Origin: Xylocopilactobacillus apicola
Lineage (GTDB): Bacteria > Bacillota > Bacilli > Lactobacillales > Lactobacillaceae
Reading direction: 5' to 3'
Length of the DNA: 64,000 nt
Assembly: GCF_033095985.1 (NCBI RefSeq)
Contig: NZ_AP026802.1
Coordinates: 682,001 to 746,000, forward strand
In this document: positions 37,212-47,036 of the stretch, one piece after another
Numbering within the stretch: the stretch's first letter is position 1
Layout of the letters: each line of letters begins with the position of its first letter
Made by a program: the position numbers and the translations under genes
Notes under the pieces: model-generated
The model's database searches: none
What the model was told of the DNA's origin: nothing
The model's input: only the letters and a program-made list of their open reading frames with translations

Positions 37212-38356
37212 TGATTTATTTTGACAATAGTGCGACTACGCCAATAGCACCTGGCGTTTTAGATACTTATCTTAAAGTTGCACAAAATTTTCCGGGCAAT
37301 CCTTCAAGTTTGCATCAGTTGGGCCGAAAAGCGGCTGAAGTTCTAGAATTATCACGTAAGCAGCTTAAAGATCTGCTGAAATTAACAACAAAAGAAATTT
37401 TATTTACTAGTGGTGGCAGCGAGGGTGATAATGATGTAATTAAGGGAGTTGCTTTAGCCCGTAAGATCAGTGGCCGCCATTTAATCGTTAGTGCAGTCGA
37501 ACACGATGCGGTTTTGCAGTCAGCACATCAATTAGAAAAACTTGGCTTTGAAGTAACATATTTAGCACCCAATCATGATGGAATAATCGAGCCCTCAGTT
37601 CTTAAAGAAGCAATTCGCCCAGATACGATACTTGTTTCAATCATGGCAGTTAACAATGAAATTGGGGTAATTGAGCCACTTAATGAATTAGCACAAGTAA
37701 TGAAAGAGCATCCCCAAATTGTCTTTCATGTCGATGCAGTTCAAGCAGTTGGCAAAAATTTAGAGGAATTATATTTAAATCCACGGATTGATTTTGCTAC
37801 TTTTTCTGCCCATAAGTTTCATGGCCCGCGCGGGGTTGGATTCATAATTTATAATCCCCATCGTCATTTAATGCCAATTATTAGTGGCGGAGGTCAGGAA
37901 AAAAATCTCCGCAGTGGAACTGAAAATGTCGCAGCGATTGCTGCAATGGTAAAAGCTTTTCGACTAGAAGTTGCGGATGCTAAGGTGACTCAGACTAAAT
38001 ATCATGAAATGAAAAAGAGACTTCTTAGTTTCTTAAACCAGAACACCGGTTTTTATGTTGTTTCAAAAGATTCGCCAATTTACACACCATCGATTATTTC
38101 TTTTGCAGTTAAGGGTGTTAAAGGTGAAACTATTGTTCATTATCTTGAAAGTCAAGATATTTATCTTTCGACAACGAGTGCGTGCTCTTCACAAAATCAT
38201 CGTCCTTCGCACGTTTTAAAATCAATGAATCTGCCAGAAGAAGTGATGACAGGAGCTTTACGGGTCAGTTTGGGTTCTCAAAATACAATTGATGAAATGA
38301 ATATTTTTATCAATAATTTAAATAAAATGAAAGACGACATCAAGGTAATTAATTAA
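37211..38356 (+). CDS. Cysteine desulfurase, IscS/NifS type
   Basis: 381 residues from ATG 37211. PLP lysine in FSAHKFHGPRGVGF; the active cysteine in TSACSSQ. Next to thiI it most likely supplies sulfur for s4U8 in tRNA. The suf operon has a separate desulfurase (SufS), so the window encodes two. Confidence 0.93.
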   Translation: MIYFDNSATTPIAPGVLDTYLKVAQNFPGNPSSLHQLGRKAAEVLELSRKQLKDLLKLTTKEILFTSGGSEGDNDVIKGVALARKISGRHLIVSAVEHDAVLQSAHQLEKLGFEVTYLAPNHDGIIEPSVLKEAIRPDTILVSIMAVNNEIGVIEPLNELAQVMKEHPQIVFHVDAVQAVGKNLEELYLNPRIDFATFSAHKFHGPRGVGFIIYNPHRHLMPIISGGGQEKNLRSGTENVAAIAAMVKAFRLEVADAKVTQTKYHEMKKRLLSFLNQNTGFYVVSKDSPIYTPSIISFAVKGVKGETIVHYLESQDIYLSTTSACSSQNHRPSHVLKSMNLPEEVMTGALRVSLGSQNTIDEMNIFINNLNKMKDDIKVIN

Positions 38357-39576
38357 TGAAATATAATGAATTAATGATTCGCTATGGCGAATTGTCTACT
38401 AAAGGTAAAAATCGCGGTCAATTTATTGAACATTTACGCCGAGATGTTAAAACAAAACTAGCTAATTTTCAGGTAAAAGTTGTTACAACCCGTGATCACT
38501 TACACGTGATTTTAAATGATGAAGATCCTGAACCAATCATTAAAGTATTACAGACTATTTTTGGAATTCAGAATATTTGTGAAGTTGTAAGAGTAGAGTT
38601 ATCAGTTGATGAGATAAAAGCTGCTGCGCTTTTTATTGTTAATAATACTGGTCAAAATGCGTTAACCTTCAAAGTTCGCACCAAGAGGAGTAATCGTGAC
38701 TTTTTGCATGGAACTTTTGAAATGAACAATTTGATTGGGGATTTAATTTTAGAGAAACATCCAGGTTTAACTGTTGATGTACATGATCCTGATCTGGAGT
38801 TGACCATTGAAATCAGAAGTGACGCTGCTTATCTTTATAGTAAAGTAATTCCTGGAGCGCACGGGATGCCAGCGGGGACAGCAGGGTTGGTTCAAGTAAT
38901 GCTTTCTGGCGGGATTGATTCGCCTGTTGCAGCTTATCTAGCTTTAAAACGTGGAATGAGGGTTGAAATGATTCACTTTTATTCGCCACCGTATACTTCG
39001 CCGCAGGCTCTCGCTAAAAGTAAAGAATTAACTAAGAAGTTAATCCCTTTTACTGGATCTAGGAGCGTTCAATTTATTGCAGTTCCTTTTGCAAAAATTC
39101 AAGAAAATATTAAGCAAAAGGTGCCAGAAGGCTATTTGATGACGATTCAAAGGCGCATGATGTTGAGAATAGCGGATCGGATTCGCGAGCTCAGGCACGG
39201 TTTAGCAATTGTAACTGGTGAATCGGTGGGTCAAGTTGCATCACAAACTTTAGAAAGTATGATGGCAATTAATGACGTTACAAATACGCCAGTGATCAGA
39301 CCGCTAGTTTCATTTGACAAAAATGAAATTATTAAAATCGCAAAAGATATCGACACTTTTGAACTTTCAATTATGCCTTTTGAGGATTGTTGTACAATTT
39401 TTGCTCCGCCTCAACCGAAAACCAAGCCACGTTTAGTTCAGGCTCAGGAGTATGAAAAATTAATCGAAGTCGATGAATTAATTAACGATGCGTTAGAACA
39501 TTTAGAAATCACTAATATTGAATCTGATCATAATTACTTAAACGGAGAAGAAGAGCAGATTTTGAATTTGCTTTAG
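38356..39576 (+). CDS. thiI: tRNA 4-thiouridine synthase ThiI
   Basis: 406 residues: N-terminal ferredoxin-like and THUMP domains (about 1-165), then a PP-loop ATPase (SGGIDSPVAAYLALKRG). CCTIFAPPQPKT lies near residue 350. No C-terminal rhodanese domain, as usual in Firmicutes. Starts in a TAATG overlap with the desulfurase gene. Confidence 0.95.
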   Translation: MKYNELMIRYGELSTKGKNRGQFIEHLRRDVKTKLANFQVKVVTTRDHLHVILNDEDPEPIIKVLQTIFGIQNICEVVRVELSVDEIKAAALFIVNNTGQNALTFKVRTKRSNRDFLHGTFEMNNLIGDLILEKHPGLTVDVHDPDLELTIEIRSDAAYLYSKVIPGAHGMPAGTAGLVQVMLSGGIDSPVAAYLALKRGMRVEMIHFYSPPYTSPQALAKSKELTKKLIPFTGSRSVQFIAVPFAKIQENIKQKVPEGYLMTIQRRMMLRIADRIRELRHGLAIVTGESVGQVASQTLESMMAINDVTNTPVIRPLVSFDKNEIIKIAKDIDTFELSIMPFEDCCTIFAPPQPKTKPRLVQAQEYEKLIEVDELINDALEHLEITNIESDHNYLNGEEEQILNLL

Positions 39577-39587
39577 AGGGAGATTAG

Positions 39588-42233
39588 ATGGATAAAGAAA
39601 ATAGAGAAATTGCAAAAAAATATGACGGAACTGAGGTTGAAAAGGGCCGTTATCAATGGTGGCTTGATCATGATGAGTTTAAACCGAATGAGACACTGAA
39701 GAAAAAATACTCCATCGTAATTCCTCCACCAAATGTTACTGGTAAGCTGCATTTAGGCCATGCCTGGGATACGACTTTACAGGATATTTTAATTCGCTTA
39801 AAGAAAATGCAGGGATTTGATACTTTGTGGCTTCCGGGGATGGATCATGCTGGGATTGCAACCCAAGCAAAAGTTGAAGCTAAGCTTAGAGAACAAGGAG
39901 TCTCGCGCTATGACTTAGGACGCGATAAATTTGTAGATGAAGTTTGGCGCTGGAAAGATGATTTTGCTGCAGTAATTAAAGAACAGTGGGCAAAGCTCGG
40001 GTTATCGCTTGATTATTCACGGGAGCGGTTCACTCTTGACGATGGTTTGTCGGAGGCAGTCAAAAAAGTTTTTGTCGATCTTTATGATAAAGGATTGATT
40101 TATCGAAAAAAATATATCATTAACTGGGATCCAAAAGCTCAGACCGCACTTTCTGATATTGAAGTAGTTTATGAAGAAGAAAAAAGTTTTCTTTATTATT
40201 TTAAGTATCCTTTGGAAGATGGCTCTGGTTTCCTTGAAATTGCGACTACTCGTCCTGAAACAATTCCAGGCGATACTGCAGTTGCAGTTAATCCCGCAGA
40301 TGAACGCTATCAAGATTTGATTGGTAAGAATTTGATCTTGCCATTGTTCGATCGCAAATTACCGATTGTTGGCGATGATTACGTTGATCAAAGTTATGGA
40401 ACTGGCGTAGTTAAAATTACACCGGCTCATGATCCTAATGATTTTCAGATTGGCTTAAGGCATCATCTAGAAATGCTTAACATCATGAATAAAGATGCTA
40501 CTTTGAATGAAGAAGCTGGTAAATATCAAGGAATGGATCGTTATAAAGCACGTAAAGCAATTATTGATGATTTAACGAATGCGGGATTTTTTGTCAAAAA
40601 GGAGGAGTTAATTCATAACGTTGGACATTCAGAGCGGACTCATGTTCAGGTTGAACCAAGACTGTCGACCCAATGGTTTGTCCGGATGAAAGAATTAGCT
40701 CAGTTCTCAATTGATAATCAATCAACCAAAAACAAGGTTAATTTCTTTCCGCCCAAGTATGAACAAACATTCCTACGGTGGATGGAAAACGTTCACGATT
40801 GGGTAATTTCTCGCCAATTGTGGTGGGGTCATCGGATTCCTGCATGGTATCGCAAAACTGACGGTAAAATTTATGTGGGAGTTAATCCGCCAGCTGACCT
40901 TGAAAACTGGGAGCAAGATCCAGATGTTCTAGATACTTGGTTTTCTTCCGCGTTATGGCCTTTTTCTACGCTAGGTTGGCCTGATACGGAAAATCCTGAT
41001 TTTAAAAAATATTTTCCAGTCGATACCTTGGTTACTGGATACGACATCATTTTCTTCTGGGTAGCTCGGATGATTTTTCAAAGTCTTGAATTTACAGGTC
41101 AGCGCCCATTTAATAATGTTGTGTTGCACGGGTTAATTCGGGATGCCGAAGGACGTAAAATGAGTAAATCATTAGGTAACGGGATCGATCCAATGGAAGT
41201 AATTGATCAATACGGAACTGACTCCTTGCGCTGGTTTTTTGTAACCGGATCGACTCCTGGTCAAGATATTCGTTTCCAAACTGAAAAAATGGATGCAGCC
41301 TGGAATTTTATTAACAAAATTTGGAATGCGAGCCGCTTTGTTCTGATGAATCTTAGCGGGAAAGAAAATATTTACGAATTGGCAGAAGATTTGCCTGCAG
41401 ACTTAACTGATCGCTTTATTTTAGCCCGTTTAAATCAGGTGACGGAGAAAGTTACCAGATTATTTGAAAAATTTGAATATGGTGAAGTTGGCCGCGCTCT
41501 ATATGATTTTATTTGGGATGACTTTTGTGATTGGTATATTGAGATGGCAAAAGATACTCTGTATGGTTCCAATGAAGAGCTAAAAGCAGCCAAGCAAGAA
41601 CATCTCGCATATGTATTGTTCCATATTTTATTACTTATCCATCCAATCTTACCGTTTGTCACAGAAAGTCTTTATCAAGAACTCAATAAAAATAAAATTT
41701 CAATTATGGAAGAAGATTATCCGGTCGTCTGTGAACAGTTCGAGGATGATGAAGCGATTCTTGCACTTAATTCATTGATTGAAGTTATCAAGGCAGTTAG
41801 AAATATTCGTGCTTCCCACCAAGTTGCTTTAAGTAAACCGATTGATCTGTATATTAGAGTTAACAACTCAAAGCTAGAATCATTGTTGAGGGAAAACGAA
41901 AATTATCTCAAACGCTTTACTAATCCCGATAAATTAATTATTAAGCAGGATTTGGAATTAGATTTCTTAACAGCCAATGGTATTATCACTGGAGGGACAG
42001 TTTTAATTCCACTTTCAGGGTTAGTAAATAAAGAAGCCGAATTAGCTCGGTTGAATAAATTAATTGCTAATTTCAATCGGGATTTAGAAAAAATTCAGAA
42101 AAAACTTGGTAATGAAGGATTTTTAGCTAAAGCGCCAGAAAGTGAGATTAACAAACAGAAACAAATCCGCCAAGAAATTGAAGAAAAACTGGCTGCGGCA
42201 AAACAACAGTTAAATTCAATCAAAAACATTTAG
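39588..42233 (+). CDS. valS: Valyl-tRNA synthetase
   Basis: 881 residues, class I. HIGH-type motif LHLGHAWD (about 55), editing domain in the middle, [10 protein letters not shown] (KMSKS), and a C-terminal coiled coil (about 820-881). GGGAG precedes the ATG. No T-box leader: only 11 bp separate it from thiI. Confidence 0.97.
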   Translation: MDKENREIAKKYDGTEVEKGRYQWWLDHDEFKPNETLKKKYSIVIPPPNVTGKLHLGHAWDTTLQDILIRLKKMQGFDTLWLPGMDHAGIATQAKVEAKLREQGVSRYDLGRDKFVDEVWRWKDDFAAVIKEQWAKLGLSLDYSRERFTLDDGLSEAVKKVFVDLYDKGLIYRKKYIINWDPKAQTALSDIEVVYEEEKSFLYYFKYPLEDGSGFLEIATTRPETIPGDTAVAVNPADERYQDLIGKNLILPLFDRKLPIVGDDYVDQSYGTGVVKITPAHDPNDFQIGLRHHLEMLNIMNKDATLNEEAGKYQGMDRYKARKAIIDDLTNAGFFVKKEELIHNVGHSERTHVQVEPRLSTQWFVRMKELAQFSIDNQSTKNKVNFFPPKYEQTFLRWMENVHDWVISRQLWWGHRIPAWYRKTDGKIYVGVNPPADLENWEQDPDVLDTWFSSALWPFSTLGWPDTENPDFKKYFPVDTLVTGYDIIFFWVARMIFQSLEFTGQRPFNNVVLHGLIRDAEGRKMSKSLGNGIDPMEVIDQYGTDSLRWFFVTGSTPGQDIRFQTEKMDAAWNFINKIWNASRFVLMNLSGKENIYELAEDLPADLTDRFILARLNQVTEKVTRLFEKFEYGEVGRALYDFIWDDFCDWYIEMAKDTLYGSNEELKAAKQEHLAYVLFHILLLIHPILPFVTESLYQELNKNKISIMEEDYPVVCEQFEDDEAILALNSLIEVIKAVRNIRASHQVALSKPIDLYIRVNNSKLESLLRENENYLKRFTNPDKLIIKQDLELDFLTANGIITGGTVLIPLSGLVNKEAELARLNKLIANFNRDLEKIQKKLGNEGFLAKAPESEINKQKQIRQEIEEKLAAAKQQLNSIKNI

Positions 42234-42295
42234 TAAAAATCATTTTTTTGCGTAATTTATATATTAGAAGAATATATAAGGGAGTTACGTAATTG

Positions 42296-42934
42296 ATGGA
42301 TTCGTTAAAATTAGAAAAGCACATTGAAAAATATGGCTTTGCAGCCATTGACGATGAAGATTTGCTTAAAATCATTTTAGGTACACCAAGTTTGATTGAT
42401 GATGAATTAGGCATCTGTTTATCTTTAAGAGATTTAGCTTTTCTAGACTTTGAACAGTTGAGTAGAAAAACCTCTTTAAATGATCAGGAAATTTTAAAAT
42501 TATTGGCTTCGGTTGAACTAGGGAATCGAGTTTTTGAAGACTGTCAGTTAAGATTTGGTCAGCTTACTACGAGTAAAGATGCTGGCGAAATATCACTAAG
42601 TTTCTTTCAAAATATTTATCAAGAATGTTTAGTTGGTTTTTTTCTGGACGTTAACAAAAAATTGATTAAAAGTGAGATAATTTTCAAAGGGACCCTGGAT
42701 GCTAGTATCGCTTGTCCGCGTGATGTTTTAGTTTGTGCTTTAAAGTATCATGCGCATAGTTTTATTTTGGCTCATAATCATCCAAGTGGTGAATGTATTG
42801 CTTCTAAGGCAGATTTGCGTTTTACCAAAAAGATGGCTCAGGCTGCTCAGATTATGGGAGTCGAATTTACCGATCATTTAGTTGTAGGCTCTAAAAGGTA
42901 TTTGTCTTTGCGTGAAGAAAACTTATTTAATTAA
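42296..42934 (+). CDS. radC: RadC-family JAB/MPN domain protein
   Basis: 212 residues from ATG 42296. The metal site HAHSFILAHNHPSGECIASKAD is the JAMM pattern of RadC (first His and Asp included). An N-terminal helix-hairpin-helix-like part (about 1-90) is weak. Exact role of RadC is unsettled. It precedes mreBCD, the standard position. Confidence 0.9.
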   Translation: MDSLKLEKHIEKYGFAAIDDEDLLKIILGTPSLIDDELGICLSLRDLAFLDFEQLSRKTSLNDQEILKLLASVELGNRVFEDCQLRFGQLTTSKDAGEISLSFFQNIYQECLVGFFLDVNKKLIKSEIIFKGTLDASIACPRDVLVCALKYHAHSFILAHNHPSGECIASKADLRFTKKMAQAAQIMGVEFTDHLVVGSKRYLSLREENLFN

Positions 42935-42945
42935 GGATATGATAA

Positions 42946-43923
42946 ATGTTTAAACGTCGATATAGAAATATTTCTTTGAATTTAGGATCGGTCAATACTA
43001 CTGTTAAGTATGACAAAACTGACAATCTTTTGAAAGAACCGACAGTGGTAGCCTATGATCTAAGACAAAAAGAGTTTATATCTTATGGTTTAGAAGCAGA
43101 GAAATTAGTAGGACGCTCACCAGCGAGTCGGATTAATATTCGGCCTTTCAAAAGAAATTTTTTAAAAAATTATGATGCATTACTTTATTTCATCAAAAAT
43201 CTCTTAATGAAATTTGGACCTTTAGATCAAATAAGATTAATGATTTCAATTCCTAATTTTCCTAACCGTCGATTAAAAGAGCTTTTAAAAGAGGATCTTT
43301 TAGCTTTAGGGGTCAATCAAGTTTACGTAGATGAAGAATTGCATGCAGTTGCAGTTTATCTGGAAAAATATGAAATGCTCAAAGTCAGTCAATATTTATT
43401 GGTTGATCTAGGTGCCAGGCAAACTAGTTTAGCAAGTTTTGTGGGTGATAGGCTGCGAGTGAGACTAATTGGTAGTGGAAGTGATCGATTTAATTATTTA
43501 ATCAAAGAAGAATTCATTAATAATTACGGAGCAATTTTAAGTAATAATACTGCCGAGTATTTGAAAAGAAATTTTGGAACAACTGGCAAAAAAGTTACTA
43601 CGATTAAAGTTAAAGCGATCGAAGTTAAGACCGGCCTGCCAATCTATTTAAATATTTCTAGTCAGTTAATTGATCAAATTTATTGCCAATTGATTAGAAA
43701 TTTGAGTCAAGAAATTAAAGAATTTATCAAAAAGCTTCCGCTTGTGATTCAAAATCATATAATGAAGTATGGAATAATCTTGAATGGTGGTGGATCGCTT
43801 TTAAATGACTTGCCATTATTCTTGATGAAAGAAACTAACTTGCCAGTTTTAACACCAATTAACCCTGTTGATAGTGCAGTAATTGGTGGTTGGGAAGAAT
43901 TAATAACTAGTAAAAAGAAATAA
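42946..43923 (+). CDS. Divergent MreB-like protein with degraded ATPase motifs
   Basis: 325 residues, normal MreB length and in the normal mreB position before mreC and mreD. Compared with intact MreB, phosphate-1 IDLGTAN is SLNLGSVN (the key Asp is Asn12), and phosphate-2 DIGGGTSD is DLGARQTS (Gly-Gly-Thr and the last Asp lost, residues 154-161). The catalytic-Glu region (Glu131) and adenosine loop (NGGGSLLND) remain. It probably binds nucleotide weakly or not at all and may act as a structural partner of MreC, MreD or the intact MreB. The reading frame is clean. Confidence 0.85.
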   Translation: MFKRRYRNISLNLGSVNTTVKYDKTDNLLKEPTVVAYDLRQKEFISYGLEAEKLVGRSPASRINIRPFKRNFLKNYDALLYFIKNLLMKFGPLDQIRLMISIPNFPNRRLKELLKEDLLALGVNQVYVDEELHAVAVYLEKYEMLKVSQYLLVDLGARQTSLASFVGDRLRVRLIGSGSDRFNYLIKEEFINNYGAILSNNTAEYLKRNFGTTGKKVTTIKVKAIEVKTGLPIYLNISSQLIDQIYCQLIRNLSQEIKEFIKKLPLVIQNHIMKYGIILNGGGSLLNDLPLFLMKETNLPVLTPINPVDSAVIGGWEELITSKKK

Positions 43924-43929
43924 GAGCAA

Positions 43930-44787
43930 ATGCCAAAACTTTTTTCAAATAAAAGATTAATTGTAATTTTAATATCGTTTATTTTAGCCACTGCATCGAT
44001 TGCATTTTCGATTCGGATTCTTAACTATGCGCAGACACCGCCATATCTTTTGAGGATCACTGATGATGTTATTAGCGTAAGCGGATATGTGGTGAATGAA
44101 CCGAGTAGTTTAATTAAAAACGGGTTTAAATTTCAGCATGAGTTAATTTCTACTTATGACGAGAATAAGCGTTTAAAAAAGCAAATTGATGAGCTGCAGC
44201 AAAATCAAGCAAAGTTAGCGGTTTTAAAGCGGGAAAATAAAGAGTTAAAAAAAGAGCTCCAGTTAAATGCTACTTTATCAGATTATTCGCAAATAACAGC
44301 GGCGGTAATCTCTCGTTCTCCTTCTAATTGGCAAGATTTGTTAATTATTAATCGGGGTAGTGTCAATGGAGTGAAGAAAAATATGCCCGTGATGTCTGGT
44401 TCAGGTGTGATAGGTCGGGTGATGGAAGTAAATGATTTTACTTCTAAGGTTGAATTGATTTCTTCAAACAGTAAATTGGCAAATCACTTTGCGGCTCAGA
44501 TTACCAACGATAGCGGCGAAATAATTAATGGTGTCATCACCGGTTTTTCCCAAAGTGAAGATGCGTTAGTTTTTGGCGATGTCTCTTCAAATGCTCAAGT
44601 CAAGGTGGGAGATTCAGTTCTTACTTCCGGTTTAGGAGGAGTTGTTCCTAAAGGGTTACTGATTGGTAAAGTTAGTAAAGTTGAGAAAAAAGATTATGGA
44701 CTTTCAACGATGATTTATGTTAAATCAGCAACCAATATTGATGATTTTTCAGTGGTAACGGTGATTGATCGGACGGTTGGAGATTAA
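43930..44787 (+). CDS. mreC: Rod shape-determining protein MreC
   Basis: 285 residues: one N-terminal membrane helix (about 9-29), a coiled coil (about 70-115, KRLKKQIDELQQNQAKLAVL) and two beta-barrel domains ending SVVTVIDRT. Scaffold that couples the cytoskeleton to PBPs outside the membrane. Six bp after the MreB-like gene. Confidence 0.94.
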   Translation: MPKLFSNKRLIVILISFILATASIAFSIRILNYAQTPPYLLRITDDVISVSGYVVNEPSSLIKNGFKFQHELISTYDENKRLKKQIDELQQNQAKLAVLKRENKELKKELQLNATLSDYSQITAAVISRSPSNWQDLLIINRGSVNGVKKNMPVMSGSGVIGRVMEVNDFTSKVELISSNSKLANHFAAQITNDSGEIINGVITGFSQSEDALVFGDVSSNAQVKVGDSVLTSGLGGVVPKGLLIGKVSKVEKKDYGLSTMIYVKSATNIDDFSVVTVIDRTVGD

Positions 44788-45333
44788 ATGTCGAGAAAAT
44801 TAATTTTTAAAATTAGCGCGCTAGCTTTTATTTTTTTGTATATTTTAGTTTTGCTTGATGGAGCAGTTAGTTTTATATCTCGCTCCTTTCCTTGGGTTAT
44901 GGCTGAACGCATCTCATGGGTAGGAGCTTTGGCAGGGCTCACTATCTTAACTTTTGAAATTAATTTTAACTTTTTTTGGGTAGCACTTATTATTGGATTA
45001 GTTGAGGATCTCTTTTATTCTGGGATTGTTGGCTTTTATGCAATTTCTTACGTGTTTGCTGCCATTTTTTTACGATGGTTGGTAAATCATCTGCCTAATA
45101 ATTTTATCTACATTATTTCGTCGTTTTTTTTGTCGATGACGTTATTTTGTACGATCTATTATTTGCTCAATAGTTATTTGAGATTAACTGATGTGATGTT
45201 ACTGCAATATATTTCGCTCTATTTACCAGTAACGCTGTTTACTAATCTGATATATTTTGTTATTTTATACTTGCCAATGATTAAAATCGTTGAGTATTAT
45301 CAGAAAAAGCTGGAATTAAAAAATGAAAGATAG
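44788..45333 (+). CDS. mreD: Rod shape-determining protein MreD
   Basis: 181 residues, about five or six membrane helices. EDLFYSGIVGFYAISYVF around residues 74-91 is typical. Starts at the base after the mreC stop and overlaps thiT by 11 bp. Confidence 0.9.
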   Translation: MSRKLIFKISALAFIFLYILVLLDGAVSFISRSFPWVMAERISWVGALAGLTILTFEINFNFFWVALIIGLVEDLFYSGIVGFYAISYVFAAIFLRWLVNHLPNNFIYIISSFFLSMTLFCTIYYLLNSYLRLTDVMLLQYISLYLPVTLFTNLIYFVILYLPMIKIVEYYQKKLELKNER

Positions 45334-45919
45334 TAACAAAGAAAGTGTTTTGTCGATTAAGTTCATCGTGGAAGATGCACTTTTTGCCGCTTTAGCAATG
45401 GTTTTAAATATGTTAAAGCCTAATTTGGGGGCAGGCTCAGCAATTAATATCTCCCTAGGATTTGTCCCAATTGTGTTTTTGGCATTAAAAAGGGGGATTG
45501 CTAGCGGTTTGCTTTCAGGTTTTATTTTCGGGATTTTGGACTTATTCTTAAGAGGAATTGGAAGTAACAATATAGTTGCGCCATCACAAGCATTTTTGGA
45601 GTATATCTTAGCATTTACAGCTATTGGCCTTGCGGGACTTGTTCACTTGCCGCTACAGTTATCGGTCAACAAAAAAAAGCACGCATTTTCCGTACTTTTT
45701 ATCTTTCTCGGGATTTTTATTGGTGGTTTAGCAAAATATTTTTGTCACATGGCAGCCTCAGCCGTCTTCTTCGCTAAATACCTTACGCTTCCTAAACACG
45801 GAGGTATTTGGGTTGCAGCATTTCTTTATACGTTACCGAGTTTTTTGGCAACATTTGCCGTTGCGGCCGTGTGCCTAATTCTCGTCTACGCAATTCGTCC
45901 GAGTCTATTTGAAAAATAA
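45323..45919 (+). CDS. thiT: ECF transporter S component, thiamine-specific (ThiT-like)
   Basis: 198 residues, six membrane helices. SLGFVPIVFLALKRG, FLEYILAFTAIGLAG and the C-terminal HMAASAVFFAKYL block follow the ThiT layout; Glu-Tyr in LEY and the helix-6 region form the thiamine site in Lactococcus lactis ThiT. Works with the shared ECF module (EcfA, EcfA', EcfT), encoded elsewhere. It overlaps mreD, so it shares that transcript; no TPP riboswitch seen. Confidence 0.8.
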   Translation: MKDSNKESVLSIKFIVEDALFAALAMVLNMLKPNLGAGSAINISLGFVPIVFLALKRGIASGLLSGFIFGILDLFLRGIGSNNIVAPSQAFLEYILAFTAIGLAGLVHLPLQLSVNKKKHAFSVLFIFLGIFIGGLAKYFCHMAASAVFFAKYLTLPKHGGIWVAAFLYTLPSFLATFAVAAVCLILVYAIRPSLFEK

Positions 45920-46036
45920 TTACCATTGAGTAATTGTTGCGACGACCGAGAGGACAATGCCAGAAATTGTGGCAATGATCATTAACCAAACTGCGATTGT
46001 CGTTATTCTTTGAAATTTACTTGTTTTTTTCTTCAT
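45920..46036 (-). CDS. DUF4044 small membrane protein
   Basis: 38 residues from ATG 46036: basic start MKKKTSKFQRI, one membrane helix (about 13-35), end TITQW. This short layout matches DUF4044 proteins of lactobacilli, function unknown. AAGGAAAA lies upstream. Its stop abuts the thiT stop (convergent, no gap). Confidence 0.7.
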   Translation of the reverse strand: MKKKTSKFQRITTIAVWLMIIATISGIVLSVVATITQW

Positions 46037-46090
46037 AATTTTTTTCCTTGGAATTTATTTTATCAAAAATATTAGTTTAAGTGGTAGGTA

Positions 46091-46450
46091 ATGTCAAAAA
46101 TTCAATTACTGAGTTTGATCCTTTTAATCCTTTTTGTTGTTTTAATCGGTACGATCAATATCTTTTTAATCAATATTGCACCGAGGTACAAAGTTAAATT
46201 AAGTCATTGGGTCTGGGCCCCGCTGACCGTCGCTTTGTTTATGGAAACAAAAGATAAATACGTAAATTCTATTTTACCAGTATTTTTTCTTTTGTTTTTT
46301 ATTTTTGCGATAATTTTTGCGATTTCTTATAGCCTAACCTTTCATTCATTTAATTATCGACGGTTTATCAAACAAATTCGTCGAATTTTAAATTTTTTAC
46401 TTCTTTGGTGGTATTTAATTTTTTTTGTTATCGGCCTAATAGTTAAGTAA
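46091..46450 (+). CDS. DUF3397-like membrane protein
   Basis: 119 residues, three or four membrane helices and a strongly basic loop (YRRFIKQIRRIL, about 93-104). Position just upstream of mraZ and the helix pattern fit DUF3397 in lactobacilli. Function unknown. Confidence 0.65.
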   Translation: MSKIQLLSLILLILFVVLIGTINIFLINIAPRYKVKLSHWVWAPLTVALFMETKDKYVNSILPVFFLLFFIFAIIFAISYSLTFHSFNYRRFIKQIRRILNFLLLWWYLIFFVIGLIVK

Positions 46451-46551
46451 TTTATTTTAATTGGTATTTGCTGAGACCTTGTCGGGTGTGGAGTAAGTGT
46501 CTTTCAGAACAGGCGTTCTCTTGTTAAAATTATGTTACATCGATTCTGCTC

Positions 46552-46581
46552 GTGGTGAGAAGTGGAGGGTTGTGGTAGAAT
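46552..46581 (+). promoter_or_regulatory. mraZ promoter with three phased MraZ boxes
   Basis: GTGG occurs at 46552, 46562 and 46572, exactly 10 bp apart (GTGGTG, GTGGAG, GTGGTA). MraZ is known to bind arrays of such repeats before its own gene. The third box overlaps an extended -10, TGG-TAGAAT (46573-46581), so binding would block transcription: autorepression. The 46451-46551 part holds a small AGAAC/GTTCT inverted repeat (46506-46519) and an extra GTGG at 46488. Confidence 0.8.
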
Positions 46582-46601
46582 TTTTTTGAGGGTAATTAGC
46601 T

Positions 46602-47036
46602 ATGTTTATGGGTGAATTTCGCCATTCATTAGATCAAAAAGGCCGGATTATTATTCCGGCCAATTTTCGAAATGAACTTGGTAAAATATTTATTGTTACT
46701 AGAGGAATGGATGGATGTCTATTTATCTATCCACAGAAATCTTGGGATCTTTTGGTTGATAAATTGGCAACTTTGTCTTTAACTAAAAAAGATGCCCGGT
46801 CCTTTAGTCGCTTTTTTTACTCGGGAGCTAGCGAATGCGAAATTGATAAACAAGGTCGAGTTAATTTACCACAAAACCTAATTACTTTCGCAAATTTGGA
46901 TAAAGATTGTGTGATTTTAGGTGTTAACTCTCGAGTAGAGATCTGGGATGCCAAAACTTACGAAAAGGTTGATGAAGAAATGACAATTCAAATTAGTGAT
47001 ATTTCAGAAAAATTGATGGATATTGATTTTGACTGA
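46602..47036 (+). CDS. mraZ: Transcriptional regulator MraZ
   Basis: 144 residues with two AbrB-like repeats: GEFRHSLDQKGRIIIPANFR (about 3-22) and ASECEIDKQGRVNLPQNLI. DNA-binding regulator of the division and cell-wall cluster that it heads. GAGGG upstream of the ATG. Confidence 0.95.
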   Translation: MFMGEFRHSLDQKGRIIIPANFRNELGKIFIVTRGMDGCLFIYPQKSWDLLVDKLATLSLTKKDARSFSRFFYSGASECEIDKQGRVNLPQNLITFANLDKDCVILGVNSRVEIWDAKTYEKVDEEMTIQISDISEKLMDIDFD

